From: Novosphingobium naphthalenivorans NBRC 102051
GTDB lineage: Bacteria; Pseudomonadota; Alphaproteobacteria; Sphingomonadales; Sphingomonadaceae
Assembly (NCBI RefSeq): GCF_001590985.1
Contig: NZ_BCTX01000012.1
Location: 1 to 64,000, forward strand
Direction: 5' to 3'
DNA: 64,000 nt
The position numbers were made by a program, and so were the translations under genes. The notes below the pieces were generated by a model that was given only the letters and a program-made list of their open reading frames with translations, made no database searches and was not told the DNA's origin. This document shows positions 16,467 through 25,787 of this stretch, in pieces (position 1 is the first letter of the stretch; each line of letters opens with the position of its first letter).

Positions 16467-16889
16467 ATGCAAGAGCTGACGCAGAATTGGAGCTGGATCC
16501 TGATCGCCATTGCGGTCGTGGCATTCTTTCTCTTGCGGCGAGGCCGCGGGCACGGCGGCTTTGGTCATGGCGGACATGGCAGCTTCGACCTCGGCGCCAA
16601 TCATGGGCATCATCACCATCGCGATTCGGATGATGCTGCTGATCGCAGGGCCGCGCCCTGGCCGCAGCAGCTCCCAGAGACCGTGGTGGATCCGGTGAGC
16701 GGAGCCGCGGTACGCACGGCTGACGCGATCACATCGGTCTATCAGGGAAGAGCATATTATTTCGCGTCGAAGGAGAACCGCGACCGTTTCGAGGTCGCGC
16801 CGCAGAATTACGCCAACAAGGTGCAGGGAATCCCGGTTGGAGGCGAAGATGGTGGCGGGCGAACTCGCCACCGGCATCACGGGTGTTGA
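16467..16889 (+). CDS. Small membrane protein with Cys-less YHS-like domain
   Basis: A 140-residue protein: a membrane helix (about residues 8-23), a His/Gly-rich linker (HGGFGHGGHGS, HGHHHH), then a YHS-like domain (about 70-115, DPVSGAAVR, SVYQGRAYYFASKENRDRFEVAPQNY). Normal YHS domains have DPVCGM and YYFCS-DC; here all three Cys are replaced (DPVSGA, YYFASKEN), so metal binding through Cys is lost and His may substitute. The start at 16467 has a strong GGAGG ribosome site. The intact relative at 37390 keeps the Cys. Probably a copper-linked envelope protein; exact role unknown. Confidence 0.75.
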   Translation: MQELTQNWSWILIAIAVVAFFLLRRGRGHGGFGHGGHGSFDLGANHGHHHHRDSDDAADRRAAPWPQQLPETVVDPVSGAAVRTADAITSVYQGRAYYFASKENRDRFEVAPQNYANKVQGIPVGGEDGGGRTRHRHHGC

Positions 16890-17066
16890 TCACCAACTGG
16901 TGGGCGAGGCAGCGGACTGTTCGGACGCTTGGCAATTTGCCGGGCGATGGGTGGGCAGCGACGGCAGGTTCGGCCGAGCTGTTCCGGAACGTCGACTGCG
17001 CATGATTTGGCGAAGGATCATCACGCGCCGTCAAGCCTGCACACATACGACGAAACGGACATTTCC

Positions 17067-18029
17067 ATGAAAACGATAGCCACCCTGACAATGAACCCGA
17101 CCATCGATGTCTCCTACGAGGTTGAAAGCGTTTTTCACACGCGCAAGATGCGCACCCGCAACGAACGCTATGCTCCGGGCGGCGGCGGCATCAACGTAGC
17201 CCGGGTCTTCTGCCGTCTGGGCGGCACCGCACGTTGCTATTACCTGTCAGGCGGCGCGACCAGCGCGGCACTCGACGGTCTCGTCGATTTGCATCAACTG
17301 GTGCGCACACGCATTCCCATCGAACATGATACGCGAATCGCCGCTGCGGTGCTGGAACGCGAAAGCGGCAAGGAATACCGCTTTACGCCGCCGGGACCAC
17401 CGGTGGCGGCGGAAGAATGGCAGGATTGCCTCGACCGGCTTGCCGAAGCGGATTGCAGTCATCTTGTGGCAAGCGGGTCGCTGCCGCCCGGCGTTCCTTC
17501 CGATTTCTATGCCCGTGTGGTCAGGATCATGCAAAAGCGTGGAATTCGGACAATACTCGACACCTCCGGGGATGCATTGAAAGACGGGCTGGCCGGAGGC
17601 CGTGTTTTACTCGTCAAGCCGAGTCTGGGCGAATTGCGCCAGCTCGTTGGCCGTGATCTTGAATCCGTCGAGGAAATCGGTGCGGCGGCCACGGCCATCA
17701 TCGACAAGGGACAAGCCGAGCTAATTGCGGTTACCATGGGTCACAGAGGTGCCTTGCTGGCTTGGCAGGATGGCACCCTGCACTTGCCCGCCTTACCCAT
17801 CGAGGCGAAAAGTGCGGTCGGAGCTGGCGATAGCTTCCTCGCCGCCATGGTTTACGCACTAACTGTTGGGCAGGAGCCAGTCGACGCCTTCCGATACGGC
17901 ATGGCCGCGGGCTCCGCTGCCGTTCTGACCCCAGGAACCGACCTCGCCTTTCCAGAAGACATCGATCGATTGTTCGCGCTCGTAGTGGGGGGCCGTAAGA
18001 TGGCACCTTTGCGACCACAAAATTCTTGA
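17067..18029 (+). CDS. pfkB: PfkB-family 6-phosphofructokinase (minor type)
   Basis: A 320-residue ribokinase-fold sugar-phosphate kinase. The N-terminal TMNPTIDVSYEV and GGGGINVARVFCRLGG (about residue 40) are typical of PfkB and 1-phosphofructokinase; the catalytic GAGDSFLAAMVYAL is near residue 253, with Asp as base. By layout (VLLVKPSLGELRQLVG, AVTMGHRGALL) it matches the minor 6-phosphofructokinase; tagatose-6-P or fructose-1-P kinases are alternatives. The longer frame from 16929 overlaps nothing useful; the ATG at 17067 starts the domain. It would supply fructose-1,6-bisphosphate for glycolytic ATP, in line with the other energy genes here. Confidence 0.85.
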   Translation: MKTIATLTMNPTIDVSYEVESVFHTRKMRTRNERYAPGGGGINVARVFCRLGGTARCYYLSGGATSAALDGLVDLHQLVRTRIPIEHDTRIAAAVLERESGKEYRFTPPGPPVAAEEWQDCLDRLAEADCSHLVASGSLPPGVPSDFYARVVRIMQKRGIRTILDTSGDALKDGLAGGRVLLVKPSLGELRQLVGRDLESVEEIGAAATAIIDKGQAELIAVTMGHRGALLAWQDGTLHLPALPIEAKSAVGAGDSFLAAMVYALTVGQEPVDAFRYGMAAGSAAVLTPGTDLAFPEDIDRLFALVVGGRKMAPLRPQNS

Positions 18030-18129
18030 GTCAACTCGTTCTGCCATGGTTTCAAATTAGCTGCTTGGACGACAAAACGGACATGCACACGCCATGCTTA
18101 CCGAATGATTATTAAACGAGAGGATGAAT

Positions 18130-19512
18130 ATGAATGCTGCTCATGAACCCTCGCTCAGTTTTCTTGGCGCGACAGGAACGGTCACCGGCTCACGCTATCT
18201 GATCGAGGCCAACGGTCGGCGCATTCTTGTAGATTGCGGGCTGTTCCAGGGATACAAGCAGTTAAGGCTACGCAACTGGAATCCGTTCCCCGTTCCGCCA
18301 AAGTCAATAGACAGAGTCCTTCTCACACACGCCCATCTCGACCATTCCGGCTATCTGCCCGCGCTGGTCCGAAACGGCTTCCAGGGCCATATCCATTGCA
18401 CGCCGGCCACCGCCGAACTCTGCGGCCTGCTGCTTCCCGACAGCGGGCACCTGCAGGAGGAAGAGGCCCGCTATGCAAAGCGCAAGGGTTATTCCAGGCA
18501 CGCGAACCCGAAGCCACTCTACACACTCGAGGATGCCCGCGCGGCGCTGGACCATTTCCGGGAAACGCCTTTCGACAAGGTTCTTGACCTCGGAGACGGC
18601 ATCTCAGCCCGCTTCATTCCGGCGGGGCACCTGCTCGGCGCGGCGCAGATCCAGGTGACCGTCGACGGGCGCACGGTACACTTCAGCGGAGATGTCGGAC
18701 GCGAAACCGACCCGTTGATGCACGGGCCACGGCCATATCCAGGCGCCGACATTCTCGTGACCGAATCCACCTATGGCAACCGCGTTCACCCGCAGAATGA
18801 TCCCGAAGCCGAACTGGCGGAGGTTATCAACCGGGTCGCACGGCGCGGCGGGGCGATCGTGATCCCCGCTTTCGCCGTGGGCCGTATCCAGGGCGTTATG
18901 TTGCAGATCGCACAGCTGCGAGAGCGGGGCGCCATTCCCTACATACCGGTCTATCTCAACAGTCCGATGGGCGTCGATGCGACCGAAATCTACCACAACC
19001 ACCACGATGAGCACCACGTCAGCTGGGAAGACTGCAAGGCCATGTTCAACCTCGCCGAACGCGTGCGAACGGTCGAGGAATCGAAGGAGCTCAACCGCCG
19101 CACGGGGCCGATGATCATCATTTCCGCAAGCGGCATGCTCGCGGGCGGCCGGGTCATGCACCATCTGGTCAGTTTCGGGCCCGATCCCAAGAACGCGATC
19201 GTGCTGAGCGACTTCCAGGCGGGTGGCACGAGGGGCGCTGTGCTCGCCAGAGGCGAGCGGCATTTGCGGCTCTTCGGGCGCGAGATCGAAATCCGCGCCG
19301 AAGTGATTCAACTTGAGGGCATATCGGGTCATGCCGACGCCAACGAGTTGCTGGGCTGGATGGGACAGGCCAAGCCGCCGGAAATGACCTATGTCACCCA
19401 TGGCGAACCGGACAGCGCCGATGCCCTGCGCTTCCGCATTGACCACGAGCTCGGATGGAATGTGCGCGTACCTGAACATCTCGAGCGGGTCAGCATCCGG
19501 AAGCCGAGATGA
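18130..19512 (+). CDS. Metallo-beta-lactamase/beta-CASP RNA-processing nuclease
   Basis: A 460-residue enzyme of the MBL beta-CASP group, which cleaves RNA with two zinc ions. Motifs: THAHLDHSGYLPAL (motif 2, about residue 60), AGHLLGAAQI (motif 3), SGDVGRETDPL (motif 4), beta-CASP ISASGMLAGGRVMHHL and terminal ISGHADANELLGW and YVTHGEPDSA. Two in-frame ATGs are six bases apart (18124 and 18130); GAGAGG fits the second. It overlaps the next gene by four bases, starting an operon of nuclease, nucleotide phosphorylase, PRPP synthetase and copper ATPase. RNA decay would supply nucleotides for the next enzymes (inference). Confidence 0.9.
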   Translation: MNAAHEPSLSFLGATGTVTGSRYLIEANGRRILVDCGLFQGYKQLRLRNWNPFPVPPKSIDRVLLTHAHLDHSGYLPALVRNGFQGHIHCTPATAELCGLLLPDSGHLQEEEARYAKRKGYSRHANPKPLYTLEDARAALDHFRETPFDKVLDLGDGISARFIPAGHLLGAAQIQVTVDGRTVHFSGDVGRETDPLMHGPRPYPGADILVTESTYGNRVHPQNDPEAELAEVINRVARRGGAIVIPAFAVGRIQGVMLQIAQLRERGAIPYIPVYLNSPMGVDATEIYHNHHDEHHVSWEDCKAMFNLAERVRTVEESKELNRRTGPMIIISASGMLAGGRVMHHLVSFGPDPKNAIVLSDFQAGGTRGAVLARGERHLRLFGREIEIRAEVIQLEGISGHADANELLGWMGQAKPPEMTYVTHGEPDSADALRFRIDHELGWNVRVPEHLERVSIRKPR

Positions 19513-21020
19513 CCTTGGATGTGCACACGATTCCCCTGATCCGGGCCGGTATCGACACCTATCGTCAGCCGGTCGTCTACATGCGCGAGGACTGCCATCT
19601 GTGCCGGGCCGAAGGATTCTCGGCGCTCACACAAGTAGAGATCGCTCTTGGCCAGCGGTCGATCGTTGCGGCGCTCAATGTCGTTACCGATGCAGACTGG
19701 CTGCCACCCGATACAGCGGCGCTCAGTGAGACCGCGTGGTTAGCGCTTGGCGCGAAGATCGGTGAGCATGCGATTTTCTCACATCCGGAGCCGCCTGCCT
19801 CAGCTTCCGCGATCCGCTCCAAGGTTTACGGGCAGCGCCTCGATGCCGACGGCTTCAAGGCAATCATCGGCGATACAGTGGCGCACCGCCTGTCCGATCT
19901 CGATCTTGCCGCTTTCATCACGGCTTGTGCCGGTGACCGCCTCGATATTGCCGAAACGATCGCGCTCACCCGTGCCATGCACGGCGCGGGAAAGACGCTT
20001 GACTGGGGTGCGGGGCTGGTCCTCGACAAACATTGCGTCGGCGGACTGCCGGGCAACCGGACGACCCCCATCGTCGTGGCAATCGTTGCCGCCGCGGGGT
20101 ACAGGATCCCGAAAACCTCGAGCCGCGCGATTACCTCTCCAGCCGGCACTGCCGACACGATGGAAGTTCTGGCGCCGGTCGCGCTCGACATTGCAGCCAT
20201 GCGCCGCGTGGTCGAGACCGAAGGCGGCTGCGTCGTGTGGGGCGGTGGCCTCGATCTCAGTCCCGCCGACGATCTGCTGATCCGGATCGAGCGGCCGCTC
20301 GATTTCGACAGCGACGGTCAGCTTGTCGCCAGCGTGCTCTCCAAGAAGGCGGCAGCGGGTTCAACCCATGTGCTGATCGACATGCCGGTCGGTCCCACGG
20401 CCAAGGTCCGAACGGATGGGGCTGCACGAACGCTGTCCGAGCGACTGCATGCTGTCGGTCAGGCGATCGGCCTATCCCTGCGAATCCATGTCAGCGACGG
20501 ATCGGCCCCGGTGGGGCGTGGTATCGGCCCGGCGCTTGAGGCCCACGACCTGCTTGCGGTCCTGAGGCGTGATCCTGATGGCCCGATAGACTTGCGCGAA
20601 AGAGCGCTGGACCTGGCAGGCGCCTTGCTCGACCTGGCCGAAGCGAACGGCGGAAAGGGTCGCGAGAGGGCAAGGAACCTCCTCGACAGCGGCGCGGCCG
20701 AAGCGAAATTCCTTTCCATCTGCGAGGCCCAGGGCGGATTTCGCGAACCGGGCAGCGCACCTCACCAATCCATCGAATCAGCCAGGGTAGGCGGCGCGAT
20801 CAGGGAGATCGACAACCGCCGCATCGCCAAGATCGCGAAACTGGCCGGTGCTCCCGGCCGCAAGCACGCCGGCGTACGTCTGCTCGCACGGCCGGGCGAT
20901 GTGATCGAGGCAGGCCAGCCGCTCTACGAGATACACGCGGAAACGCCAGGCGAGCTTGGCTGGGCGCAGGACTATGCCCGTTCGGGCGCTTCTCCCTTCC
21001 GGATCGGAGAGGCGCCGTGA
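19509..21020 (+). CDS. AMP phosphorylase / thymidine phosphorylase family
   Basis: A 503-residue member of the thymidine/pyrimidine-nucleoside phosphorylase family in its long form. An extra N-terminal part (about 1-85) precedes the helical domain; the phosphate and nucleoside site signature DKHCVGGLPGNRTTPIVVAI is at about residue 178, followed by KTSSRAITSPAGTADTMEVL. The C-terminal domain ends about residue 500. The length and N-terminal extension match the archaeal-type AMP phosphorylase group (NMP + phosphate to base + ribose-1,5-bisphosphate) rather than plain DeoA (about 440). It overlaps both neighbours by four bases. The PRPP synthetase next to it suggests nucleotide-sugar salvage. 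Confidence 0.85.
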   Translation: MTLDVHTIPLIRAGIDTYRQPVVYMREDCHLCRAEGFSALTQVEIALGQRSIVAALNVVTDADWLPPDTAALSETAWLALGAKIGEHAIFSHPEPPASASAIRSKVYGQRLDADGFKAIIGDTVAHRLSDLDLAAFITACAGDRLDIAETIALTRAMHGAGKTLDWGAGLVLDKHCVGGLPGNRTTPIVVAIVAAAGYRIPKTSSRAITSPAGTADTMEVLAPVALDIAAMRRVVETEGGCVVWGGGLDLSPADDLLIRIERPLDFDSDGQLVASVLSKKAAAGSTHVLIDMPVGPTAKVRTDGAARTLSERLHAVGQAIGLSLRIHVSDGSAPVGRGIGPALEAHDLLAVLRRDPDGPIDLRERALDLAGALLDLAEANGGKGRERARNLLDSGAAEAKFLSICEAQGGFREPGSAPHQSIESARVGGAIREIDNRRIAKIAKLAGAPGRKHAGVRLLARPGDVIEAGQPLYEIHAETPGELGWAQDYARSGASPFRIGEAP

Positions 21021-21943
21021 CCCGTATCCTGGCATTTCCAGGCATGATGCCCCTGGGCGAAGCCATCGCCGCGCTATCCGGAGCACAGACGGGGGAAGTC
21101 GATGTCCACCGCTTCCCGGATGGCGAGTGCCTCGTGACGTTGCCTGGCGACCTTACCGGCGAGGATGCCGCTATTCTCGCCACCCTACGCGACCCCGATC
21201 CGCTGGCCCTGCCCCTGCGATTTGCAGCAGAAACAGCCAGGGAACTGGGGGCTCGCCGCGTCGGGCTGATCGCGCCCTATCTCGCCTATATGCGCCAGGA
21301 CCGGCGATTTGCCGAAGGTCAGGCGGTCAGCGCTCCCCTATTCGCCCGCTTTCTGGAGGAGAGCTTCGACTGGCTGGTAACGGCAGATCCGCATCTGCAC
21401 CGGATCCATTCGCTCGAGGGCCTGTTCGACATTCCGGTTCGCCGGATTGAGACTGCCCCCCTGCTCGCCGAATGGATCGCCGCAAATGTGCCCGATGCGG
21501 TGCTGCTCGGTCCCGACAGCGAGAGCCGGCAATGGGTATCTGAAGTCGCCCGGCTCGCGGACCGGCCCTATGAAGTCCTCGAAAAGCGCCGCAGCGGCGA
21601 TCGCAGCGTCGAGGTCAGCGTACCGCACAGTGAGGCGCTGCGGACCGGAACACCCGTGATACTCGATGATATCGCCTCGTCGGGGCGGACACTGATCCAG
21701 GCGATCGAACGACTGCTCGCAGCAGGAACCAGGCCGCCGATCTGCGTCGTGATCCATGCAGTCTTTGCCGGCAATGCCCATGACGATATTCTTGCGGCGG
21801 GCGCATCACGGGTCGTGACGACGAACTCCATTCCGCATGCCAGCAATGCGGTATCACTTGCGCGGGTACTGGCTGACGCTGCCAGCGACCTGCAAGGCGG
21901 CAATCCACCGATCAGGCGGGCCGCAACACGAACGACAAGGTGA
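21017..21943 (+). CDS. Ribose-phosphate pyrophosphokinase (PRPP synthetase-like)
   Basis: A 308-residue PRPP synthetase-family protein starting with GTG in a 4-base overlap with the upstream stop. Family motifs: [11 protein letters not shown] (ATP loop, about residue 90), [10 protein letters not shown] (Mg site, about 121), and the PRPP loop [16 protein letters not shown] (about 215). It is shorter and more divergent than the housekeeping Prs (YMRQDRRF in place of YARQDRK; no clear KRR pattern), so it is probably an accessory paralogue. With the AMP phosphorylase it could convert ribose phosphates to PRPP, or act on ribose-1,5-bisphosphate; the direction is not known. Confidence 0.83.
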   Translation: MTRILAFPGMMPLGEAIAALSGAQTGEVDVHRFPDGECLVTLPGDLTGEDAAILATLRDPDPLALPLRFAAETARELGARRVGLIAPYLAYMRQDRRFAEGQAVSAPLFARFLEESFDWLVTADPHLHRIHSLEGLFDIPVRRIETAPLLAEWIAANVPDAVLLGPDSESRQWVSEVARLADRPYEVLEKRRSGDRSVEVSVPHSEALRTGTPVILDDIASSGRTLIQAIERLLAAGTRPPICVVIHAVFAGNAHDDILAAGASRVVTTNSIPHASNAVSLARVLADAASDLQGGNPPIRRAATRTTR

Positions 21944-21948
21944 CCTGT

Positions 21949-24318
21949 ATGAACGACCACACCCATCACCAGCACCACGAGGCAAGCGAGCACACGATCT
22001 ACACTTGCCCGATGCACCCTGAAGTGCGGCAGGAGGGGCCGGGAGATTGCCCCAAGTGCGGGATGCATCTCGTGCCGGAAGGTAGCGACCAAGCGAAGGA
22101 CGACCACGCATGCTGCCATAGCCACGATCCCCATTCCGCAGACGCCAAGGTCGTAGCGGACGACAAGCGCTACGACAAGGTGCCGGCCGGATATTCCGGG
22201 TCGGTCTACACCTGCCCGATGCATCCGCAGGTTCGTCAGACGAAGCCCGGTTCCTGCCCGATCTGCGGCATGGGGCTGGAGCTCGAATCCGCGGCGATGG
22301 TGGAGGAAGGGCCCAATCCTGAACTCGTGGATTTCACGCGGCGCTTCTGGATCGGCACGGCGCTAACGCTTCCGCTGCTGGTCTTCACCATGGGGCCTTA
22401 CCTCGGCCTAGGTGGCGTCAGGGAGATTTTCGGCGAACGCGCGACACTGTGGATCGAACTGGTGCTCGGCACGCCGGTCGTCCTGTGGTGCGGCTGGCCG
22501 TTTCTTGTGCGGGGATGGAGCTCCTTCCGCACGCTGAACCTCAACATGTTCTCGCTGATCGGCATGGGCGTCATGGCCGCCTGGGCTTTCAGCGTCGTCG
22601 CAGTGATTGCGCCGGGCATATTCCCCGATGGCTTCCGCGATGCGGAAGGGCATGTCGGGGTCTATTTCGAGGCTGCGGCGGTCATCGTCACGCTGGTGCT
22701 GCTGGGCCAGGTGATGGAACTGCGTGCGCGTGAGGGAACCGGCAAGGCGATCCGCGCGCTGCTCGATCTTGCGGCGAAGACCGCGCGCGTGATCCGCGAG
22801 GACGGCAGTGAGGAGGAAATCCCGCTCGAAGACGTGCTGGTCGGAGATCGCCTGCGCGTGCGACCCGGCGACAAGGTGCCGGTCGACGGGGTCGTCACTG
22901 ACGGTCGTTCCTCGGTCGATGAGAGCATGATCAGCGGTGAACCGGTACCGGTGGAGAAGGTCGCCGGCGATCCCGTCACCGGCGCGACCATCAACGGCAC
23001 CGGCAGCCTGGTCATCGAGGCTACCCGTGTCGGTGCCGACACCATGCTTTCGCAGATCGTCGAAATGGTCGCCAATGCCCAGCGCTCGCGCGCGCCGATC
23101 CAGAAATATGCCGACAAGGTCTCGGGCTGGTTCGTGCCGGTGGTCATTGGCATCGCGATCCTGTCCTTCATCGGCTGGGCCTTCTGGGGCCCCGCGCCCG
23201 CGCTGTCCTATGCGCTGATCGCAGCCGTCGCCGTGCTGATCATCGCCTGCCCTTGCGCGCTTGGCCTCGCCACGCCGATGTCAATTATGACCGCGACGGG
23301 GCGCGGCGCGCAGGCCGGCGTGCTGATCAAGAATGCCGAAGCGCTGGAACGCTTCGAAAAGGTCGATACGCTGATGGTCGACAAGACCGGAACCTTGACC
23401 CTGGGCAAGCCGAAGCTGGTTTCCGTCCTGCCCGAACCGGGACACGATGAAGCCGAAGTCCTGCGCCTGGCGGCAACGCTTGAAAGGGGCTCCGAACATC
23501 CTCTGGCCGAAGCGATCGTCGCGGGCGCGGAGGAGCGCGGAGTGGCACTGGGCGAAGCGAGCGACTTCGAGGCGGTCACAGGCAAGGGCGTGAAAGGCGT
23601 GGTCGATGGCAATAGTGTCGCGCTCGGCAACCTCAAGCTCGTCACCGATCTGGGCCTCGAGGCGGCCGAACTGACCGAGAAGGCCAATTCCCATCGCGAT
23701 CAGGGCGAGACAGTGATGTTCGTGATGCTGGACGGCGCAGTCGCCGGCCTCGTCAGCGTCGCCGACCCGGTGAAGGAAACGACGCCCGCCGCGCTTGAAG
23801 CGCTCCACAAGCTGGGCTTCCGCATCATCATGGCAACGGGCGACAATGAACGCACCGCCAGGGCGGTGGCCGCGCGGCTCGGCATCGACGAAATTCGCGC
23901 CGACGTGCTGCCCGAGGACAAGGCGCGCATTATCCAGGAGCTTCAGGCCGAAGGGCGCAAGGTCGCCATGGCCGGCGACGGCGTGAACGATGCACCAGCC
24001 CTTGCCCAGGCCGATGTCGGCATCGCCATGGGAACGGGAGCGGACGTCGCCATCGAAAGTGCCGGCATCACGCTGGTGAAGGGCAATCTCGACGGGATTG
24101 TCCGCGCGCGTAGGCTGGCGCGGGCGACCATGCGCAATATCCGCCAGAACCTGTTCTTCGCCCTGATCTACAACGCCGCCGGCGTGCCGGTGGCGGCGGG
24201 CTTGCTGTACCCCTTCTTCGGCATCCTGATCAGCCCGATATTCGCCGCGTTCGCGATGAGCGCGTCGTCGATCTCGGTCGTCACGAACGCGCTGCGCCTG
24301 AGAAGCGCGAAAATCTGA
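21949..24318 (+). CDS. copA: Cu(I)-exporting P1B-type ATPase with two HMBD domains
   Basis: A 789-residue heavy-metal P-type ATPase. The N-terminus lacks the usual HMA fold; instead it has a His-rich start ([12 protein letters not shown]) and two heavy-metal-binding domains, [19 protein letters not shown] (about 13-45) and [19 protein letters not shown] (about 87-115). Ion-channel CPC ([13 protein letters not shown]), phosphorylation DKTGTLT, TGDN and [14 protein letters not shown] are all present. CPC plus the C-terminal membrane residues mark a P1B-1 copper pump. A GTG at 21940 overlaps the upstream gene; the ATG at 21949 is preferred. It is the last gene of the nuclease-phosphorylase-PRPP operon, an unusual partner set. 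Confidence 0.94.
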   Translation: MNDHTHHQHHEASEHTIYTCPMHPEVRQEGPGDCPKCGMHLVPEGSDQAKDDHACCHSHDPHSADAKVVADDKRYDKVPAGYSGSVYTCPMHPQVRQTKPGSCPICGMGLELESAAMVEEGPNPELVDFTRRFWIGTALTLPLLVFTMGPYLGLGGVREIFGERATLWIELVLGTPVVLWCGWPFLVRGWSSFRTLNLNMFSLIGMGVMAAWAFSVVAVIAPGIFPDGFRDAEGHVGVYFEAAAVIVTLVLLGQVMELRAREGTGKAIRALLDLAAKTARVIREDGSEEEIPLEDVLVGDRLRVRPGDKVPVDGVVTDGRSSVDESMISGEPVPVEKVAGDPVTGATINGTGSLVIEATRVGADTMLSQIVEMVANAQRSRAPIQKYADKVSGWFVPVVIGIAILSFIGWAFWGPAPALSYALIAAVAVLIIACPCALGLATPMSIMTATGRGAQAGVLIKNAEALERFEKVDTLMVDKTGTLTLGKPKLVSVLPEPGHDEAEVLRLAATLERGSEHPLAEAIVAGAEERGVALGEASDFEAVTGKGVKGVVDGNSVALGNLKLVTDLGLEAAELTEKANSHRDQGETVMFVMLDGAVAGLVSVADPVKETTPAALEALHKLGFRIIMATGDNERTARAVAARLGIDEIRADVLPEDKARIIQELQAEGRKVAMAGDGVNDAPALAQADVGIAMGTGADVAIESAGITLVKGNLDGIVRARRLARATMRNIRQNLFFALIYNAAGVPVAAGLLYPFFGILISPIFAAFAMSASSISVVTNALRLRSAKI

Positions 24319-24652
24319 GTGCGTAACATGCTCCCAAGTTGCAAGAGCGAGTGTCGCGCATTCTGAAGAAGTTGAAGCACGCAGGCGCGTTCCATCGAAG
24401 TTCGAGCTTACCGTGCGGAAGGTCCTGCGATGTTTAAATGAGTTTCATCCGTTGAGGCTTGAGTCTGGAGGAGAAGTTGCGACACGGCTACTCTCAACGA
24501 CCCCAGAAGTAATGAGGGCCATAGGAAGATGTCCAATGCTTGGCCGTCCTTGGGCTCCATCACCCTGATGGTGCAGAAGATTTACGGACCTGAAGCCCAC
24601 GAAGCAATTCGTGCTCTGAAAATATTCATGACAATAGGAAAGGGTAAAAATT
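24319..24652. other. Intergenic region, 334 bases
   Basis: No gene supported on either strand. It becomes A/T-richer toward its right end and ends in the ribosome site (GGAAAGGG) of the small membrane ORF at 24653. No clear hairpin terminator after the ATPase stop. Confidence 0.5.
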
Positions 24653-24757
24653 ATGAGTGGGAGATTCAAAGATAACATCAAGACCATACTGATAACGATA
24701 TTATTTATAGCCGCTCTTGGTTATGCAATCCACATCGGGGTGAAGCTCTTTGGCTAA
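24653..24757 (+). CDS. 34-residue single-helix membrane peptide
   Basis: A short frame encoding a basic start (MSGRFKDNIK) and one hydrophobic helix (TILITILFIAALGYAIHIGV), ending KLFG. It has a good ribosome site (GGAAAGGG about 7 bases before ATG) and lower GC than its neighbours. The profile fits a small inner-membrane stress peptide or a type I toxin; nothing further can be said. No antisense RNA promoter was recognised. It stands alone between the copper ATPase and a receiver-like gene. Confidence 0.55.
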   Translation: MSGRFKDNIKTILITILFIAALGYAIHIGVKLFG

Positions 24758-24955
24758 GTTTATTTGCCTCGCGACTTTGCGCATGGGCTGGGAGTTTGCG
24801 CCCGCCCAAGGTCTTCGAAGCGCCGGCACACTGCATGGGCAGCGAACCCGGGCATTGCCCACGGCTTGGTGAAGGACACAATTACGTAACCGCCCCTAAT
24901 GCCCGCCGCTCCGCTCACAGCCAAAAGAACATTCTGGCAATCGAGAGAAAGACTC

Positions 24956-25306
24956 ATGTCTCATGCGCTCATCATCGATGACAACATGATCGTCAGCCGC
25001 GCGATCCAGGATCGACTCTCGTCTCTCGGCTTCCATTCATTCGATCAGACATGGACCGAAGAGCTGGCCGTTGCGGCAGCGGCGCGACGCGAGCCCGACC
25101 TCGTGGTCGTCGGTGATTCGGTTGAGACGGGTTCAGCCTTGAGCGCTGCCCGGCGCATTGCGAAGCAACGCAGCATACCCATCCTGATGATCACCGCGGA
25201 CCCGGGTCGCTTGCTCCAGCGTATTCCTAAGGACACCTCTTTCGACGGCCCATTTCTTCTCAACGAGATCGAAGCAGCCGTGGCCCTGAGCCACGCTACC
25301 GGCTGA
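24956..25306 (+). CDS. Degenerate receiver-domain protein (pseudo-receiver)
   Basis: A 116-residue receiver-like protein. The acidic pair is kept (LIIDDNM), but the phosphorylation position is Gly (PDLVVVGDS, Asp shifted by one), and the conserved Lys is absent (FDGPFLLNEI instead of x-KPF). The Thr position remains (ILMITADPG). So it probably is not phosphorylated in the normal way and may work as a protein-binding module. The start at 24956 follows GAGAGAAAG. It lies 58 bases upstream of a truncated sigma gene, mirroring the receiver-then-sigma order at 11540-13230. Confidence 0.75.
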   Translation: MSHALIIDDNMIVSRAIQDRLSSLGFHSFDQTWTEELAVAAAARREPDLVVVGDSVETGSALSAARRIAKQRSIPILMITADPGRLLQRIPKDTSFDGPFLLNEIEAAVALSHATG

Positions 25307-25364
25307 CCATTTCCCTTACTGGAGCGCATCTCTTGTCCCAAAATGCATGATGGAAGCGATAACC

Positions 25365-25706
25365 ATGCTTGAAACATGTTCCGATAGCGCAATTAACGCC
25401 GAGAATAGGCCCTCCTCCTGCGGGGACGAGGCAGGTGAAACGAAGCGGCGCCTCGTGCGCACCGAACTGGCCTATTGCTACCAACGCTACCGGTCCATGG
25501 CGACACGGCGATTGCGCGACGAGATTATGGCCGACGACGCAATGCAGACATTCGCGCTGAAGGCCCTGGAGCACTTCGAACAATTGCGCGATGCCGAGGC
25601 GGTCCAAGCCTGGCTTCGCCGCCTGTTCGAAGCCACGCTGATCGATTTGGGAACACGCTGTCAACGCGACGTCGCATCGGGCAGGCCAAACGCCGCCGAA
25701 CTGTAA
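25365..25706 (+). CDS. Truncated sigma-factor paralogue (region 2 only)
   Basis: A 113-residue protein whose residues 20-95 closely match the sigma factor at 12586 (ETKRRLVRTELAYCYQRYRSMATRRLRDEI, ALKALEHFEQLRDAEAV, WLRRLFEATLIDL). After LIDL a 12-base in-frame deletion relative to the parent is followed by unrelated sequence and a stop, so region 4 is missing. The chosen start aligns with that of the longer copy; the frame opens at 25347. It may be a dead copy, or a region-2 fragment that competes for core polymerase. Type left as CDS because the frame is intact. Confidence 0.6.
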   Translation: MLETCSDSAINAENRPSSCGDEAGETKRRLVRTELAYCYQRYRSMATRRLRDEIMADDAMQTFALKALEHFEQLRDAEAVQAWLRRLFEATLIDLGTRCQRDVASGRPNAAEL

Positions 25707-25787
25707 TTTGGGGCATATCCGAACGTCTTTTCGGTTAGTTTCGCCGATGCTGTCGGCGGGTCATCAAGGAATAAAGGAGATTGAGAA

